A model generated the notes under the pieces. That model saw nothing but the letters and a program-made list of their open reading frames with translations, did no database searches and had not been told where the DNA came from. From Variovorax sp. V213 (lineage in GTDB: Bacteria > Pseudomonadota > Gammaproteobacteria > Burkholderiales > Burkholderiaceae_C), in assembly GCF_041154455.1 (NCBI RefSeq), contig NZ_AP028664.1:2171001-2235000 (forward strand): DNA of 64,000 nt. The letters are read 5' to 3'. Below are positions 30,180-40,870 of the stretch, in pieces. Position numbers and translations under genes: made by a program. Every line of letters starts with the position of its first letter. The first letter of the stretch is position 1.

Positions 30180-30638
30180 TCAGCGCTTGGAAGCAGCGAA
30201 CAGCTCGCCGCCCAGCTTGGCGCCTTTCTTGATGTTCTTCTTGGCAAACCAGCCCTGATTCATCTCGAGCACGAAGCGAACCGGCTCTTCGGAGCAGTGC
30301 GAGTTCTCGGTCATCGGCTGCATGTCGGCAAGGTTGACGATGCGGCCGTCGTCCGCCACGAAGGCGGCCGTCAACGGCAGCAGCGTGTTGCGCATCCAGA
30401 AGCACTGGGTGGCCGGCTGATCGAAGACGAAGATCATGCCTTCGGCCTGCGGCATTTCCTTGCGGAACATGAGGCCGATCTCCCGTTGCTGGGGTGTCTG
30501 CGCGACTTGCGCATCGATCTTGTACAAGCCAACGGACAACTTGGTGCGTTGCAGGTCGGTCTGGGGTTGCTGCTGGGCCTGTGCGGCGCCCATCACGGAT
30601 GCGGCAAGCAGGAGCAGGGCGGCAAAACGCTGAAACAT
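30180..30638 (-). CDS. DUF192 domain-containing exported protein
   Basis: A 152-residue protein with a signal peptide (MFQRFAALLLLAASVMGAAQA, cleavage after AQA) followed by the compact DUF192 fold. Visible family residues include REIGLMFRKEMPQAEGMIFVF and FWMRNTLLPLTAAFV. DUF192 proteins are secreted or periplasmic and of unknown function. Confidence 0.9.
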   Translation of the reverse strand: MFQRFAALLLLAASVMGAAQAQQQPQTDLQRTKLSVGLYKIDAQVAQTPQQREIGLMFRKEMPQAEGMIFVFDQPATQCFWMRNTLLPLTAAFVADDGRIVNLADMQPMTENSHCSEEPVRFVLEMNQGWFAKKNIKKGAKLGGELFAASKR

Positions 30639-30684
30639 CGGAAGGCTTCCTTCAGGGCGGGTTCAAGGGCGCGGAGCCAATAAA

Positions 30685-30706
30685 AATGCCCGCTGATGCG
30701 GGCATT
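30685..30706 (-). terminator. terminator of the first small secreted-protein gene
   Basis: AATGCCCGC-TGAT-GCGGGCATT forms a 9-bp stem. Read leftward, it is followed by TTTTATT. It lies 19 bases after the stop of the gene at 30725-30913. Confidence 0.88.
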
Positions 30707-30724
30707 GCCGGTGAGCGTGGCAGC

Positions 30725-30913
30725 TTACACCTTCTTGGCGACGTGCGCCTTGGCCACGTGGTGGCGAACCTTGTGCTTCTTGACGGCGTGCTTCACCGGT
30801 TGCGCAGCCTTGTGGACCACGGCAGGCGCGGCCGGCGCCGGAGCGGGCGGGGTTTGCGCAAATGCACCGGCTGCGAAGAGACCGGCGACGAGGGCTGCGA
30901 GCAGCTTGTTCAT
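30725..30913 (-). CDS. small secreted Lys/His-rich protein
   Basis: A 62-residue protein. The signal peptide MNKLLAALVAGLFAAGAFAQ is followed by an Ala/Pro linker (TPPAPAPAAPA). The strongly basic tail is rich in Lys, His and Val (HKAAQPVKHAVKKHKVRHHV). ATG 30913 has a good AAGGAT Shine-Dalgarno; an upstream in-frame ATG at 30967 would precede the signal peptide and is unlikely. The signal peptide closely resembles that of the neighbouring gene at 31066-31389. The function is unknown. Confidence 0.75.
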   Translation of the reverse strand: MNKLLAALVAGLFAAGAFAQTPPAPAPAAPAVVHKAAQPVKHAVKKHKVRHHVAKAHVAKKV

Positions 30914-30945
30914 GAAACATCCTTTGAGATTGTTGATATGGATCA

Positions 30946-30998
30946 CCTCCCGGTGGAAGGTCGACATTCAACGCGTCAGCCGCTTGCCCCGGTTGACA
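30946..30998 (-). repeat. conserved leader block, copy A
   Basis: About 53 bases upstream of the gene at 30725-30913. Read leftward, it runs from TGTCAACC to CCGGGAGG and shares many positions with copy B (31424-31479). It starts 33 bases before the start codon. Confidence 0.6.
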
Positions 30999-31018
30999 GC
31001 AGTTGTGCCATGGCAGGC

Positions 31019-31045
31019 AAAAAAAAGCGCTCCGGAGAGCGCTTT
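31019..31045 (-). terminator. terminator of the second small secreted-protein gene
   Basis: AAAGCGCTC and GAGCGCTTT arms surround a CGGA loop. Read leftward, the hairpin ends in a run of eight T residues, 20 bases after the stop at 31066. Confidence 0.9.
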
Positions 31046-31065
31046 CTTGTACGGACGAGGCCGAC

Positions 31066-31389
31066 TTACTGGGGCGTGCCGCCTTGGGTCGACTTGCGCT
31101 TGACGCTGCCGTCCTTGTTGCGGCGACGCTGGTCGCGCGTTTCGGCGCGCTTTTCGCCAGCAACTGCAGCCTTGTCGGTGCCGACCGCGCCGCCTTCAGG
31201 CGTCTTGGCGATGTCGCCGGCGGGAGGAGCCACCTTACCAGCGGGCTTGGCTTCCTTCTTGGCTTCAGCGCGTGCTTGGGGCTTGCTGTTGGTGGCGTTC
31301 CCTTGCTCAGGCGTGGTGCCGGTGGGGTTCTGGGCGTAGGCGCCAGCGGCGAACAGGCCAGCGATCATGACTGCGAGAATTTTGCTCAT
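31066..31389 (-). CDS. small secreted charged protein
   Basis: A 107-residue protein with signal peptide MSKILAVMIAGLFAAGAYAQ. The mature part is low-complexity and hydrophilic (Lys, Ala, Gly, Pro), ending in a basic segment RRRNKDGSVKRKSTQG. The signal peptide shares the AGLFAAGA-AQ pattern with the 62-residue protein next door, and the upstream leaders are also alike, so the pair looks like an old tandem duplication with diverged mature parts. The function is unknown. Confidence 0.75.
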   Translation of the reverse strand: MSKILAVMIAGLFAAGAYAQNPTGTTPEQGNATNSKPQARAEAKKEAKPAGKVAPPAGDIAKTPEGGAVGTDKAAVAGEKRAETRDQRRRNKDGSVKRKSTQGGTPQ

Positions 31390-31423
31390 TGATGATTCCT
31401 CTATCGAGAATTGGTTGGAAACG

Positions 31424-31479
31424 CCTCCCGGCGAGCAGAAGGTCAGCCACTAACGAGGTCGTTGCCTCGCGGGTTGACA
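31424..31479 (-). repeat. conserved leader block, copy B
   Basis: About 56 bases upstream of the gene at 31066-31389, with the same TGTCAACC, GGCAA, CTGACCTTC and CCGGGAGG landmarks as copy A in the same order. It begins 35 bases before the start codon. The block is non-coding in this copy (in-frame stops), which favours a DNA or RNA function. Confidence 0.6.
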
Positions 31480-31507
31480 AACGCCAGCTGATGGGTTGCG
31501 TCTAAAA

Positions 31508-31542
31508 TGTACAGCGATTTGTTCGCGGGCTGTACAGCGATT
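31508..31542 (+). repeat. direct repeat in the icd promoter region
   Basis: TGTACAGCGATT occurs twice (31508-31519 and 31531-31542) with a 23-base period. It lies directly after a TAAAAT sequence (31503-31508) that could be the icd -10. A TTGACA (31474-31479) lies 23 bases before that -10, longer than the usual 16-18 spacer. Two same-face sites near the transcription start suggest a regulator binding as a tandem dimer. Confidence 0.6.
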
Positions 31543-31607
31543 CCCATCGTTGTCTGAATTCGCAGACAGTCTCCTGAATTACGTCACCCCCGGAGTCACT
31601 CCCCCTC

Positions 31608-32867
31608 ATGTCCAGCTACCAGCACATCAAAGTCCCGGCCGAAGGCCAGAAGATCACGGTCAACGCAGACAACTCGCTCAATGTGCCTGATCAGCCGATC
31701 ATTCCCTTCATCGAAGGCGACGGCACGGGTCTGGACATCACCCCGGTGATGCTCAAGGTGGTGGACGCGGCCGTGGCCAAGGCCTACGGCGGCAAGAAGA
31801 AGATCCACTGGATGGAAGTCTATGCCGGCGAAAAGTCGACCAAGGTGTATGGCCCCGATGTCTGGCTGCCCGAAGAAACGCTGCACGCCGTGCGCGACTA
31901 CGTGGTTTCCATCAAGGGCCCGCTGACCACGCCCGTGGGCGGCGGCATCCGTTCGCTGAACGTCGCGCTGCGCCAGGAACTCGACCTGTATGTCTGCCTG
32001 CGCCCCATCCAGTACTTCGAAGGCGTGCCAAGCCCGGTGCGCGAGCCGCACAAGACCAACATGGTCATCTTTCGCGAGAATTCGGAAGACATCTACGCCG
32101 GCATCGAGTTCGAAGCCGAAAGCGACAAGGCCAAGAAGCTCATCAAGTTCCTGCAGGACGAACTGGGCGTCAAGAAGATCCGCTTCCCCAACACCTCCGG
32201 CATCGGCGTCAAGCCCGTCTCGAAGGAAGGCACCGAGCGCCTCGTTCGCAAGGCGCTGCAATATGCCGTGGACAACGACAAGCCCAGCGTCACCATCGTG
32301 CACAAGGGCAACATCATGAAGTTCACCGAAGGTGGCTTCCGCGACTGGGCCTACGCCCTGGCAGCCAGGGAGTTCGGTGCCGAGCTGGTCGACGGCGGCC
32401 CCTGGATGAAGTTCAAGAACCCCAGGACGGGCAAGGAAATCACCGTCAAGGACAGCATCGCCGACGCGTTCCTGCAACAGATTCTTCTGCGTCCCGCCGA
32501 ATACAGCGTCATTGCCACGCTCAACCTCAACGGCGACTACGTATCCGACGCGCTGGCGGCCCAGGTCGGCGGCATCGGCATTGCCCCGGGCGCGAACCTG
32601 AGCGACACCGTCGCGATGTTCGAAGCCACCCACGGCACGGCTCCCAAGTACGCCGGCAAGGACTACGTGAACCCCGGTTCCGAAATCCTCTCGGCCGAAA
32701 TGATGCTGCGCCACATGGGCTGGACCGAAGCAGCCGACCTGATCATCAGCTCGATGGAAAAGTCGATTGCCAGCAAGAAGGTCACCTATGACTTCGCCCG
32801 CCTGATGGACGGCGCCACGCAGGTGAGCTGCTCGGGCTTCGGCCAGGTCATGATCGACAACATGTAA
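31608..32867 (+). CDS. icd: NADP-dependent isocitrate dehydrogenase
   Basis: Oxidative decarboxylation of isocitrate to 2-oxoglutarate in the TCA cycle. The 419 residues align with the E. coli enzyme throughout. Visible motifs are IEGDGTGLDITPVML, the substrate/phosphorylation loop GGGIRSLNVALRQ, FRENSEDIYAGIE, and NLNGDYVSDALAAQVGGIG with the metal aspartates. Transcription probably starts just downstream of TAAAAT at 31503. A terminator follows. Confidence 0.97.
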   Translation: MSSYQHIKVPAEGQKITVNADNSLNVPDQPIIPFIEGDGTGLDITPVMLKVVDAAVAKAYGGKKKIHWMEVYAGEKSTKVYGPDVWLPEETLHAVRDYVVSIKGPLTTPVGGGIRSLNVALRQELDLYVCLRPIQYFEGVPSPVREPHKTNMVIFRENSEDIYAGIEFEAESDKAKKLIKFLQDELGVKKIRFPNTSGIGVKPVSKEGTERLVRKALQYAVDNDKPSVTIVHKGNIMKFTEGGFRDWAYALAAREFGAELVDGGPWMKFKNPRTGKEITVKDSIADAFLQQILLRPAEYSVIATLNLNGDYVSDALAAQVGGIGIAPGANLSDTVAMFEATHGTAPKYAGKDYVNPGSEILSAEMMLRHMGWTEAADLIISSMEKSIASKKVTYDFARLMDGATQVSCSGFGQVMIDNM

Positions 32868-32914
32868 TTGCGCGAGCAATAGCGTTCTGGCGCCCCAGGC
32901 GCCGGGAAGCCATG

Positions 32915-32948
32915 GCCCTCGGGATCGTTCCGGTCTCGAGGGCTTTTT
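32915..32948 (+). terminator. intrinsic terminator after icd
   Basis: GCCCTCG / CGAGGGC stem with a 15-base loop, followed by TTTTT. It is 48 bases after the icd stop. Confidence 0.8.
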
Positions 32949-33250
32949 CTTGGTTTTTCCTCTCGCCAGGCCGGGCCGGTCCATGGCGTGCGCAGAGTCG
33001 GGACAGGCCGGTACACCTTGCTCCGGAGGTGGCCTGCCGTGGGGCCTGAAACCTCTCGGTCGACGAGGAAATCGATTCCCCGGATCCGGGCGGGCGGGTC
33101 TTCCGAGCCGCAGCCATGCAATATTCCTGAGGCATCCCGCGGAGGCTTGAATTTTTCAAGCCTTCGTGCTGTCGCACACGGCGCAAGGCCCTTGATTTGT
33201 CGAATATGCGCCACCAAGTCTTCTTGCGCCGGCACGTTGCTTGCACGCTC

Positions 33251-33258
33251 TATAGAAT
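33251..33258 (+). promoter_or_regulatory. candidate clpS -10 element
   Basis: TATAGAAT lies 7 bases before the clpS ATG. If used as the -10, transcription would begin at or next to the start codon. A TTGCGC (33224-33229) is the best upstream match but is spaced too far. No Shine-Dalgarno is present between. Confidence 0.4.
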
Positions 33259-33265
33259 CTTTTTT

Positions 33266-33625
33266 ATGGCAACGAGAATTCCAAAGACTCCCAGCACTCC
33301 GCCGGCCCAGAAACCGGCCGGGGATGACGGAGATTCGGTCGTGATGGAGCGGCGGCCGCAAAAAACCGCGCCTCCCCAGATGTACCAGGTGGTCATGCTG
33401 AACGACGACTACACGCCCATGGAGTTCGTGATCGTCGTGCTGCAAGAATATTTCAACAAGGATCGCGAAACCGCGACCCAGATCATGTTAAAGATTCATC
33501 TCGACGGGCGCGGCGTTTGCGGGGTTTATTCCCGCGACCTCGCGGCCACCAAAGTCAATCAGGTGATGGAGGCGGCACACCAGGCCGGGCATCCGTTGCA
33601 GTGCGTGAGCGAGCCTGTTGCGTGA
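33266..33625 (+). CDS. clpS: ATP-dependent Clp protease adaptor ClpS
   Basis: ClpS delivers N-degron substrates to ClpAP. The 119 residues have the typical disordered N-terminus and the substrate-binding core MYQVVMLNDDYTPMEFV, then TATQIMLKIHLDGRGVCGVY. ATG 33266 is preceded by a T-run and no Shine-Dalgarno, so it may be translated from a leaderless transcript. clpA follows 67 bases later, the usual arrangement. Confidence 0.96.
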   Translation: MATRIPKTPSTPPAQKPAGDDGDSVVMERRPQKTAPPQMYQVVMLNDDYTPMEFVIVVLQEYFNKDRETATQIMLKIHLDGRGVCGVYSRDLAATKVNQVMEAAHQAGHPLQCVSEPVA

Positions 33626-33692
33626 ACCAGTTGAATTGCGCAAGCTCCAACCCATCTGAGAAGTTATTTACAGCAAGGCAAAAGGAAATCAC

Positions 33693-36014
<2,322 letters not shown>

Positions 36015-36058
36015 AGCGGCCCGGCAGAGCCGGTTCCGCGGTATTTCTGGCAGTACCC

Positions 36059-36092
36059 AAAAGGCCGGTAGCATTCGCTGCCGGCCTTTTTT
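36059..36092 (+). terminator. intrinsic terminator after clpA
   Basis: AAAAGGCCGG and CCGGCCTTTT arms (extended by AGC/GCT across one mismatch) are followed by six T residues. It sits 45 bases after the clpA stop. Confidence 0.92.
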
Positions 36093-36129
36093 CTTGGGGC
36101 CGGAATTTACCCGTACCGCAAGTCCTACC

Positions 36130-37575
36130 TTGATTTTTCCCGAGCTCAGCCAGGAATGGAAAACCGGCCTCTCTCTGGCCTGGAGCGGCTATATCGCCGT
36201 GCTGTCGGTCTGGATCGTGATGCAGAAGCGCGCGCCGGTGTCCACCATGAGCTGGATCCTGTCGCTGGCGCTGCTGCCGTTTGCGGGCTTCGTCGTCTAT
36301 TACTTCCTGGGGCCGCAGCGCTTGCGCAAGCAGCGGGTCAAGCGCCTGCGCAGCCGCGCCAAGGCCCACACGCAGGCCGACCTGGCGCGCGTGCGGGATG
36401 CGGCGCAGAACGCGCCGCCGGCGCTGCAGCAGATGGCGCGGCTCGGCACCGCCGCGTGCGGGCTGCCGGTTTCCAGCGCGACGGGCGTGGAACTGCTTTC
36501 GGGCGGCGCGCGCACCTTCGACGCCATCTTCGATGCGGTGCGCGGGGCGCGCGACCACATCCACCTCGAGTACTACATTTTCGAGCCCGACAAGATCGGC
36601 ACCGCGCTGCGCGACCTGCTGGTGGAGCGTGCGGGGCAGGGCGTGGCCGTACGCCTCTTGCTCGATGCGCTCGGTTCCAAGCGCATCGGCCGCAGGTTCA
36701 TGGCGCCGCTGCATGCCGCGGGCGTGCAGGTCGCGCTTTTCCACGACACGCGCATCGGCCGCCGCCTGCGGCCGGTGACCAACTACCGCACTCACCGAAA
36801 GATCGTGGTGTGCGACGGCCGCGTCGGCTTCACCGGCGGCGTCAACATCACCGACGAGGAAGACAAGCGCACGCGGCCCGACGCGTACCATGACGTGCAC
36901 CTGCGGATCGAAGGCAGCGCCGTGCGCTGGCTGCAGACGACCTTTCTCGAAGACTGGGCCTACGCCACCGGCGAAGACCTGCGCAACATGGACCACCTGA
37001 TGGGCGCCATGCTGCCGCAGGTGGAGGCTGGCAACATTCCGGTGCAGATCGTGACCAGCGGCCCGGACAACGTGCTGGAACCCATCCATCGCATGCACGT
37101 GGAGGCCATTCATTCGGCGAGCGAACGCGCCTGGCTCACCACACCGTACTTCGTGCCCGGCGAGCCCGCCCTGATGGCGCTCACCAGCGCGGCGCTGCGC
37201 GGCGTGGACGTGCGTCTCCTGGTGCCGCGCCGCAGCGACTCGGCCATTGTGAGCGCGGCCGCGCGTTCCTATTTCGACGAGCTGATCGCGGCCGGCGTCA
37301 AGGTGTGGGAGTACAAGGCGCGCATGCTGCACTCCAAGACCTTGGTGGTCGACGACCATTGCGCGATGATCGGTACCGCGAATTTCGACAACCGCAGTTT
37401 CAGGCTCAATTTCGAGGTGAGCGCTGTGGTTTACGGCCCCGAGCTGGCGCGCCCGCTGGCCGCGCAGTTCGAGACCGATCTCCACAGCTCCGGCGCGGTG
37501 CGCGCCCACCGGCCGCAGAGTTTCTGGCGCCGCCTCGGCGATGCGCTTGCACGATTGTTTTCCCCCTTGCTCTGA
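36130..37575 (+). CDS. cls: cardiolipin synthase
   Basis: Makes cardiolipin from phosphatidylglycerol in the inner membrane. It has about 481 residues, against 486 in E. coli ClsA. Two N-terminal transmembrane segments (about 17-32 and 42-60) are followed by two phospholipase D motifs, HRKIVVCDGRVGFTGGVN and HSKTLVVDDHCAMIGTANFDNR. No ATG exists before the first membrane segment. TTG 36130 is the best start; TTG 36094 lies within the preceding terminator. The stop abuts the next ATG. Confidence 0.9.
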   Translation: MIFPELSQEWKTGLSLAWSGYIAVLSVWIVMQKRAPVSTMSWILSLALLPFAGFVVYYFLGPQRLRKQRVKRLRSRAKAHTQADLARVRDAAQNAPPALQQMARLGTAACGLPVSSATGVELLSGGARTFDAIFDAVRGARDHIHLEYYIFEPDKIGTALRDLLVERAGQGVAVRLLLDALGSKRIGRRFMAPLHAAGVQVALFHDTRIGRRLRPVTNYRTHRKIVVCDGRVGFTGGVNITDEEDKRTRPDAYHDVHLRIEGSAVRWLQTTFLEDWAYATGEDLRNMDHLMGAMLPQVEAGNIPVQIVTSGPDNVLEPIHRMHVEAIHSASERAWLTTPYFVPGEPALMALTSAALRGVDVRLLVPRRSDSAIVSAAARSYFDELIAAGVKVWEYKARMLHSKTLVVDDHCAMIGTANFDNRSFRLNFEVSAVVYGPELARPLAAQFETDLHSSGAVRAHRPQSFWRRLGDALARLFSPLL

Positions 37576-39015
37576 ATGAACCACACCTTTCTCTGGCACG
37601 ACTACGAAACCTTCGGCGCCGTGCCGCGCCGCGACCGGCCTTCGCAGTTTGCCGCCATCCGCACCGACGCCGAGCTGAACGAAATCGGCGAGCCGCTGAT
37701 GATCTATTGCAAGCCGGCGCCCGACTACCTGCCGAGCCCGGAGGCCTGCCTGATCACCGGCATCACGCCACAGCTGTGCCTGGAGCGCGGCATCCCCGAG
37801 CACGCCTTCGCCGCGCAGATCGAGAAGGCTTTCTCGCAGCCCGGCACCATCGGCGTGGGCTACAACACCATCCGTTTCGACGACGAGGTCACGCGCTTCC
37901 TGTTCTGGCGCAACCTCATCGATCCGTACGCGCGTGAATGGCAGAACGACTGCGGCCGCTGGGACCTGCTCGACGTGGTGCGCCTCACCTACGCGCTGCG
38001 CCCCGACGGCATCGAGTGGCCGAAGAAGGAAGACGGCAAGCCCAGTTTCAAGCTCGAAGACCTGGCGCGCGCCAACGGCCTGCTGCACGAGTCGGCGCAC
38101 GATGCGCTGTCCGACGTTCGCGCCACCATCGCGCTGGCGCGGCTGATCCGCGATCGGCAGCCCAAGCTGTTCGAGTTCGCCTTCGGCCTGCACAAGAAAG
38201 ACCGCGTGGCCAGCGAACTCGGCTTGCCGGCCATGCGTGAAACGGCCCGGCCTTTCCTGCACGTGTCGGGCATGTTCCCGGTCGAACGCGGGTGCCTCGG
38301 CGTGATGTGGCCGCTCGCGAGCCACCCGACCAACAAGAACGAACTGATCGCCTGGGACCTGGCCCACGACCCCAGCGAGCTGCGCGACATCGATATCGAG
38401 ACCCTGCGCCTGCGCCTGTTCACGCGCACCGCCGACCTGCCCGAAGGCGTGGTCCGCCTGCCGGTGAAAGGCATTCACCTCAACAAGTCACCGATGGTGG
38501 TCGGCAACCTGCGCACGCTCGCCCCGGCCATGGCCGAGCGCTGGAACGTCGATCTCGATGCGGCCATGCGCCACGCGGCCATCGCGCGCGACCTGCCCGA
38601 CATGAGCGCCATCTGGTCGCAGGTGTACGCCCGCCCCAAGGAGGCGGCGCTCGATGTCGATGAAGACCTGTACGGCGGGTTCGTCGGCAATGGCGACAGG
38701 CGGCGCCTGAACCAGCTGCGCGCGCTGTCGCCCGAAGAGCTTGCCAAGGACCGCACCGGCTTCGACGACGGGCGCCTTGAAGAAATACTCTTCCGCTATC
38801 GCGCACGCAACTGGCCCGAGATGCTCAGCCCGGAAGAAGCCGAACGCTGGGAGGCGCTGCGCGTTGCACGGCTCTTCAAGGGCGAGGGCGGGGCGCGCAC
38901 CATCGAGATGCTGTTCAGCGAGGTCGATGCGCTGTCCGAAACCGCGGACGAACGCGGCGAGGAAATCCTGGGTGCGCTCTACGAGTACGCCGAGGCCATC
39001 GCGCCGGAGGCCTGA
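37576..39015 (+). CDS. sbcB: exodeoxyribonuclease I
   Basis: A single-strand 3'-5' exonuclease of the DEDD family, acting in mismatch repair and in suppressing recombination. The 479 residues start with MNHTFLWHDYETFG, with D9 and E11 as metal ligands. RFDDEVTRFLFWRN and SAHDALSDVRATIALARLI supply the further acidic and His residues. The C-terminal SH3-like and helical domains match ExoI. Its ATG directly abuts the cls stop. Confidence 0.95.
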   Translation: MNHTFLWHDYETFGAVPRRDRPSQFAAIRTDAELNEIGEPLMIYCKPAPDYLPSPEACLITGITPQLCLERGIPEHAFAAQIEKAFSQPGTIGVGYNTIRFDDEVTRFLFWRNLIDPYAREWQNDCGRWDLLDVVRLTYALRPDGIEWPKKEDGKPSFKLEDLARANGLLHESAHDALSDVRATIALARLIRDRQPKLFEFAFGLHKKDRVASELGLPAMRETARPFLHVSGMFPVERGCLGVMWPLASHPTNKNELIAWDLAHDPSELRDIDIETLRLRLFTRTADLPEGVVRLPVKGIHLNKSPMVVGNLRTLAPAMAERWNVDLDAAMRHAAIARDLPDMSAIWSQVYARPKEAALDVDEDLYGGFVGNGDRRRLNQLRALSPEELAKDRTGFDDGRLEEILFRYRARNWPEMLSPEEAERWEALRVARLFKGEGGARTIEMLFSEVDALSETADERGEEILGALYEYAEAIAPEA

Positions 39016-39026
39016 GCTTTCTGTCC

Positions 39027-39578
39027 ATGTCCGCCCCTGAAAATCTCCCTGGCACCATTCGGCGGCTGGCGCCGGCCGATGCCGCGGGCTATCGCACCCT
39101 GATGCTCGACGCCTATGCCACGCATCCCAGTGCGTTCACGACGACCGTGGACGAACGCGCAGGTCTGCCGCTTCGCTGGTGGGAAGAGCGGCTGGGTGCC
39201 GATGATGCGGGCGAAGCCGGTGTGGTCTACGGTGCTTTCAACGACACAGGTGCGCTGGTGGGCGTGGCGGGGCTGAGCTTCGAAACGCGGCAGCGCGCTC
39301 GACACAAGGCCACGCTCTTCGGCATGGCCGTGGCCGCTTCGGCGCGCCGTGCCGGTTTCGGGCACCGGCTGGTGCTGGCGGTCTTGGCGCACGCACGCGC
39401 GATAGAGCGGCTGCGCCTGGTGCAGCTCACCGTGACCGAAGGCAACCACACGGCGCAAGCGCTGTACGAGCGCTGCGGTTTCCGGGTCTTCGGCGTGGAG
39501 CCGCTGGCCATCGCGGTCGAAGGCGACATGCTCGCCAAGGTGCACATGTGGTGCGACCTGGGCGCCAGACCACGCTAG
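39027..39578 (+). CDS. GNAT family N-acetyltransferase
   Basis: A 183-residue acetyltransferase. The acetyl-CoA loop region is MAVAASARRAGFGHRLVLAVL, followed by VQLTVTEGNHTAQALYERCGF. It is 11 bases downstream of sbcB and probably co-transcribed. The substrate is unknown. It converges on the amidohydrolase gene, with no terminator visible in the 11-base gap. Confidence 0.9.
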   Translation: MSAPENLPGTIRRLAPADAAGYRTLMLDAYATHPSAFTTTVDERAGLPLRWWEERLGADDAGEAGVVYGAFNDTGALVGVAGLSFETRQRARHKATLFGMAVAASARRAGFGHRLVLAVLAHARAIERLRLVQLTVTEGNHTAQALYERCGFRVFGVEPLAIAVEGDMLAKVHMWCDLGARPR

Positions 39579-39589
39579 GCGCCTGCCCG

Positions 39590-40870
39590 TTAGGACTTCG
39601 GGATCATCCAGCTGGTGGCCTGCGCGCGGCCCGGCAGATGCAGCGCGGCCGTGGCGGCCGGCGTTTCCGCCAGCAGCCTGCCCTTGCGAAACACCTTGAG
39701 CCGCGTGGCACGCAGGCGGATCGCCTCGACCGGGTCGCGCGCCTGCAGCAGCACGAAGCTCGCATCGCAGCCGGCCTCCAGGCCGTAGCCTTCCAGGTGC
39801 ATCACGCGCGCAGCATTCGTGGTCACGGCCTCGAAGCATTGGCGGATGCCGGCCTGGCTCGTCATCTGCGCCACGTGCAGGCCCATGTGCGCGACTTCGA
39901 GCATGTCGCCCGAGCCCATGCCGTACCAGGGATCCATCACGCAGTCGTGGCCGAAGGCGACGTTCACGCCGGCGGCCATCAGCTCGGGCACGCGCGTCAT
40001 GCCGCGGCGCTTGGGATAGGTGTCGTGCCGGCCCTGCAGCGTGATGTTGATGAGCGGATTCGAAACCACGCTGACGCCGCTCTCGGCAATGAGTGGCAGC
40101 AGCTTGCTCACGTAGTAGTTGTCCATCGAATGCATCGACGTGCAGTGCGAGCCCGTCACGCGGCCCTGCATGCCGAGGCGCTGCGCCTCGAAGGCCAGCG
40201 TCTCGATGTGGCGCGAGAGCGGGTCGTCGGACTCGTCGCAGTGCATGTCGACCAGCTTGCCGCGCTCGGCCGCAAGTTCCATCAGCAGCTTCACGCTGGC
40301 AGCGCCATCGGCCATGGTGCGCTCGAAATGCGGAATGCCGCCGACCACGTCCACGCCCTTGTCGAGCGCGCGCTTCAGGTTGTCGACGCCGCCGGGGGAG
40401 CGCAGCACGCCGTCCTGCGGAAAGGCGACCAGCTGCAGGTCGAGGTGGGGCGCCACCTGGCGCTTGACTTCGAGCAGCGCATCGACCGCGAGCAGGCTGG
40501 GGTCGCTGGTGTCCACGTGAGAGCGGATGGCTAGCAGCCCTTTGGCCACGGCCCAGTCGCAATACGCCAGCGCGCGCTCGATCAGCGCGTCGGCCGTGAG
40601 CAGCGGCTTGAGCTCGCCCCACAGCGCGATGCCTTCGAGCAGCGTGCCGCTCTGGTTGATGCGCGGCAGGCCATAGCTCAGCGTGGCGTCCATGTGAAAG
40701 TGCGGGTCGACGAAATGGGGCGCGACGAGCAGGCCTTGCGCGTCGAGCGTTTCGTGGGCAGGGGCGACGAGGCCTTTGGTGACTTCGGCGATGCGGCCTC
40801 CCTCGACGGCAATCGACATGCCGGTGCGGCCATCGGGGAGGGTGGCGTTGGTGAGGAGAAGATTCAGCAT
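39590..40870 (-). CDS. cytosine deaminase-like amidohydrolase
   Basis: A 426-residue metal-dependent hydrolase. The metal ligands appear as HFHMDATLSYG, MHCDESDD, SHCTSMHSMDNYY and the distal FGHDCVMDPWYGMG, a set closely matching CodA-type cytosine deaminase. Relatives act on isopropylammelide or other ring amides, so the substrate is not certain. It has the same orientation as the URC and nucleoside-transport genes at 42.8-52.4 kb, from which the APS-kinase pair separates it. A pyrimidine role is the best inference. Confidence 0.85.
   Translation of the reverse strand: MLNLLLTNATLPDGRTGMSIAVEGGRIAEVTKGLVAPAHETLDAQGLLVAPHFVDPHFHMDATLSYGLPRINQSGTLLEGIALWGELKPLLTADALIERALAYCDWAVAKGLLAIRSHVDTSDPSLLAVDALLEVKRQVAPHLDLQLVAFPQDGVLRSPGGVDNLKRALDKGVDVVGGIPHFERTMADGAASVKLLMELAAERGKLVDMHCDESDDPLSRHIETLAFEAQRLGMQGRVTGSHCTSMHSMDNYYVSKLLPLIAESGVSVVSNPLINITLQGRHDTYPKRRGMTRVPELMAAGVNVAFGHDCVMDPWYGMGSGDMLEVAHMGLHVAQMTSQAGIRQCFEAVTTNAARVMHLEGYGLEAGCDASFVLLQARDPVEAIRLRATRLKVFRKGRLLAETPAATAALHLPGRAQATSWMIPKS

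Larger units (their letters stand above)
32868..33265. other. 398-base intergenic region between icd and clpS
   Basis: No convincing gene on either strand. It contains the icd terminator (32915-32948) and a second hairpin GGCTTGAA-TTT-TTCAAGCC (33144-33162). The clpS -10-like element lies at its right end. The middle part (about 32960-33140) shows no feature I can name. A cold-shock protein gene, which I half expected here from relatives, is not present. Confidence 0.6.

Noticed and set aside
32868..33265. A cold-shock protein gene between icd and clpS
   Set aside because: No reading frame on either strand shows the cold-shock RNP motifs.
36094..36129. Upstream TTG (36094) as the cardiolipin synthase start
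   Set aside because: It lies immediately at the end of the clpA terminator, leaving no room for a ribosome-binding site; TTG 36130 is more plausible.
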